Source: Nonomuraea aurantiaca (GTDB lineage: Bacteria; Actinomycetota; Actinomycetes; Streptosporangiales; Streptosporangiaceae). From it: a stretch of DNA of 64,000 nucleotides. The notes under the pieces were generated by a model, which did not search any database, was not told where the DNA came from, and saw nothing but the letters and a program-made list of their open reading frames with translations. How positions within the stretch are numbered: position 1 is the stretch's first letter; each line of letters starts with the position of its first letter. The position numbers and the translations under genes are program-made. Of this stretch, positions 62,926-64,000 are shown one piece after another. The stretch spans positions 248,001-312,000 of the forward strand of contig NZ_JAIWNB010000009.1 in the NCBI RefSeq assembly GCF_020215705.1, in the 5' to 3' direction.

Positions 62926-63075
62926 ATGAGCTGTATCGACCACATACGGCCCATCTCCGGTATCGACGAGGCGTACATCTACGGCTCGTGGGCCGCTCGA
63001 CACGCGAACCAGCCGGGACCACCCGCCCCAAGACGTCGAGGTCATCATCGTGGAGTCAGCCGACGGGGCGGCTAA
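62926..63075 (+). pseudogene. Frameshifted MNT-type nucleotidyltransferase remnant
   Basis: From ATG 62926, after GGAGG at 62914, 49 residues are open. They begin like the nucleotidyltransferase core of small DNA-polymerase-beta-fold proteins: ISGIDEAYIYGSWAARHANQ, with the GSW. After base about 63028 the expected acidic motif PQDVEVIIVES continues one base out of frame. So one base has been gained, or two lost, and the rest of the domain is missing. The gene fragment lies against the end of the minus-strand neighbour. MNT proteins are often antitoxins of HEPN toxins; none is seen here. Confidence 0.55.
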
Positions 63076-64000
63076 TGCTTGTTGCCGTGGGTTTTGCCGA
63101 GCTTGGCCGCCTGCTTGGCTGCCTTCTTCGCCGCCTTCTTCGCCGCCTGCTGAGCTGCTTTCTTGGCCTTCTTCAGCGCGGTGGCGGACTTGCCGGAGGA
63201 GGTCTCCGGGGCTGGGTTGGGGCGGATATCGGCTCGTTCGCGGCCGTCGGACGTCTCCGTGAGTCGTTTGCGGGACACGGCGTGGACCTGCTGCGGGATG
63301 CTGGTCAGGTCGAGGGCCAGGGCGGTTGCGATGTCGGCGGGGGTGCTTTGAGCGGGGGTGCTTTGCGCGGGGCTACTGGGAACGGTGTTCCACCAGGAGC
63401 CGGTGGCGATCACGCTGGCGATCAAGGCGGCGATCAGGGCCGTCTCGCGCCAGCGCTCGGTTAACAGCCGCCGCACCGCCTCCGACCGCCGCATCGCCGC
63501 CGCGCGCCGCGCTGCTTCCGACTGCCGGACCACACCTGACCGCCGCACCACGCTGGACCGCCGTACCATGCCGGACCGCCACACCACGCCCGACTGCGGC
63601 ATCGCCGCCCATCCCGGCATCGATCCTGACAGTGACACCGTCCCTAACCGGGGCATCGTCGCTGACCGTGGCGTCGCCGCCGACCATCGCACCAGCCCTC
63701 GCGCCGTCTTCAGCGAGCGCCTGTGTGAGCGCGCGCCCAAGCGGAGGCGCGGGTGGGGGTGGGAGCACCGATCCCGGTGCGGGTCCAGGTGCGAGCGCCG
63801 GTCCGGGTCCGGGTCCGCGTCCGAGTCTGGGTCCGCGTCCGGGTGCGGGTTCGCGGCCGGGTGCGGGTGGTGGGGCTCATCTGGCATGTACGCATCGCGG
63901 CCCGCAAAGTGAGAGGGGGCCGCAGGCTCCGGCTGGGCGGCCACTCGCAGGAGTTGTTCGTGGGCGCGGGCCAGGTCGCTGCGCTGGGCGGGATCCTTGT
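63072..64000 (-). CDS. Membrane protein with acidic/His and Lys/Ala-rich tail, 5' truncated
   Basis: The reading frame is open to the right edge of the window, so the start is beyond it; the coding frame continues past the GTG at 63944 (DPAQRSDLARAHEQLLRVAA). The visible 309 residues have a Pro/Asp/His stretch (HPDADPDSDADPDPDRR), a repeat of SGVVRRS-like units, and a single membrane helix (ETALIAALIASVIATGSWW). The outer part ends with a tail of KKAAKKAAKQAAK, like histone H1 or mycobacterial basic tails. Function unknown; the sequence composition is unlike its neighbours. Confidence 0.6.
   Translation of the reverse strand, partial: KDPAQRSDLARAHEQLLRVAAQPEPAAPSHFAGRDAYMPDEPHHPHPAANPHPDADPDSDADPDPDRRSHLDPHRDRCSHPHPRLRLGARSHRRSLKTARGLVRWSAATPRSATMPRLGTVSLSGSMPGWAAMPQSGVVWRSGMVRRSSVVRRSGVVRQSEAARRAAAMRRSEAVRRLLTERWRETALIAALIASVIATGSWWNTVPSSPAQSTPAQSTPADIATALALDLTSIPQQVHAVSRKRLTETSDGRERADIRPNPAPETSSGKSATALKKAKKAAQQAAKKAAKKAAKQAAKLGKTHGNKH

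Overview
The window is GC-rich actinomycete chromosome: GTG and TTG starts are common, strong third-position GC gives long antisense shadow ORFs, and most operons use 4-base stop/start overlaps. Gene content and order point to the Streptosporangiales, most likely a Nonomuraea-like genus (inference). The order includes radA-disA-mutY, clpC, lsr2, lysS, coaX, nadBC, panC, DUF2520, and the run dacB/ppa, metalloprotease, tilS, hpt, ftsH, folE, folP, folB, folK, DUF3180. No phage, insertion sequence, CRISPR array, tRNA or rRNA was recognised.

Layout. 1-9.4 kb: end of a dienelactone hydrolase, a frameshifted VanZ gene, a GntR regulator, a DivIVA coiled-coil protein, a gamma carbonic anhydrase, a lipoprotein, a protein with an octapeptide repeat, CsoR, and a glycosyltransferase pair. 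9.5-14.7 kb: a large membrane Fe-S reductase, a TetR/methyltransferase/TIM-barrel operon and a second methyltransferase. 14.7-24.5 kb: a 58-bp repeat array, a MerR-thioredoxin pair, radA, disA, a membrane-anchored protein, mutY, an EboE-like TIM barrel and clpC. 24.5-33.1 kb: lsr2, a 48-aa membrane protein, two RDD proteins (one with a long YGQQ-rich tail), argA, a c-di-AMP riboswitch ahead of an NlpC/P60 hydrolase, a small LuxR-type protein, lysS and a secreted protein. 33.1-41.8 kb: coaX, a fused nadB-nadC, panC, DUF2520, a MidA-like methyltransferase, a second array of the 58-60-bp repeat, P450 and TerC. 41.8-46.4 kb: a SAM-IV riboswitch ahead of a class V aminotransferase, DoxX, an orphan nuoD and an acyltransferase. 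46.4-56.8 kb: the folate, ftsH, hpt, tilS and dacB block, with ppa opposite. 56.8-64 kb: a second NlpC/P60 protein, an ECF-like sigma factor joined to a zinc finger, membrane segment and Pro/Thr tail, a lipoprotein, an ABC-F ATPase, a broken nucleotidyltransferase remnant and a partial membrane protein with a Lys/Ala-rich tail.

How the parts connect. DisA makes c-di-AMP, and about 10 kb away a ydaO-type riboswitch precedes a peptidoglycan hydrolase, so synthesis and sensing of the signal sit together. The pantothenate, NAD and folate genes form a cofactor block. ClpC, FtsH and the ClgR-like box form a proteostasis theme.

The most unusual feature is the number of short tandem repeats. There are 58-60-bp arrays at two distant sites that share sequence, 31-38-bp arrays running across the stop codons of disA, the aminotransferase/DoxX pair and folE, one abutting the eboE-like stop, an in-frame duplication inside panC, and a 29-bp inverted repeat pair around dacB-ppa. 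No clearly new multi-gene system was identified. The best leads are these repeats, the SAM-IV-controlled aminotransferase, and the sigma/zinc-finger/membrane fusion.
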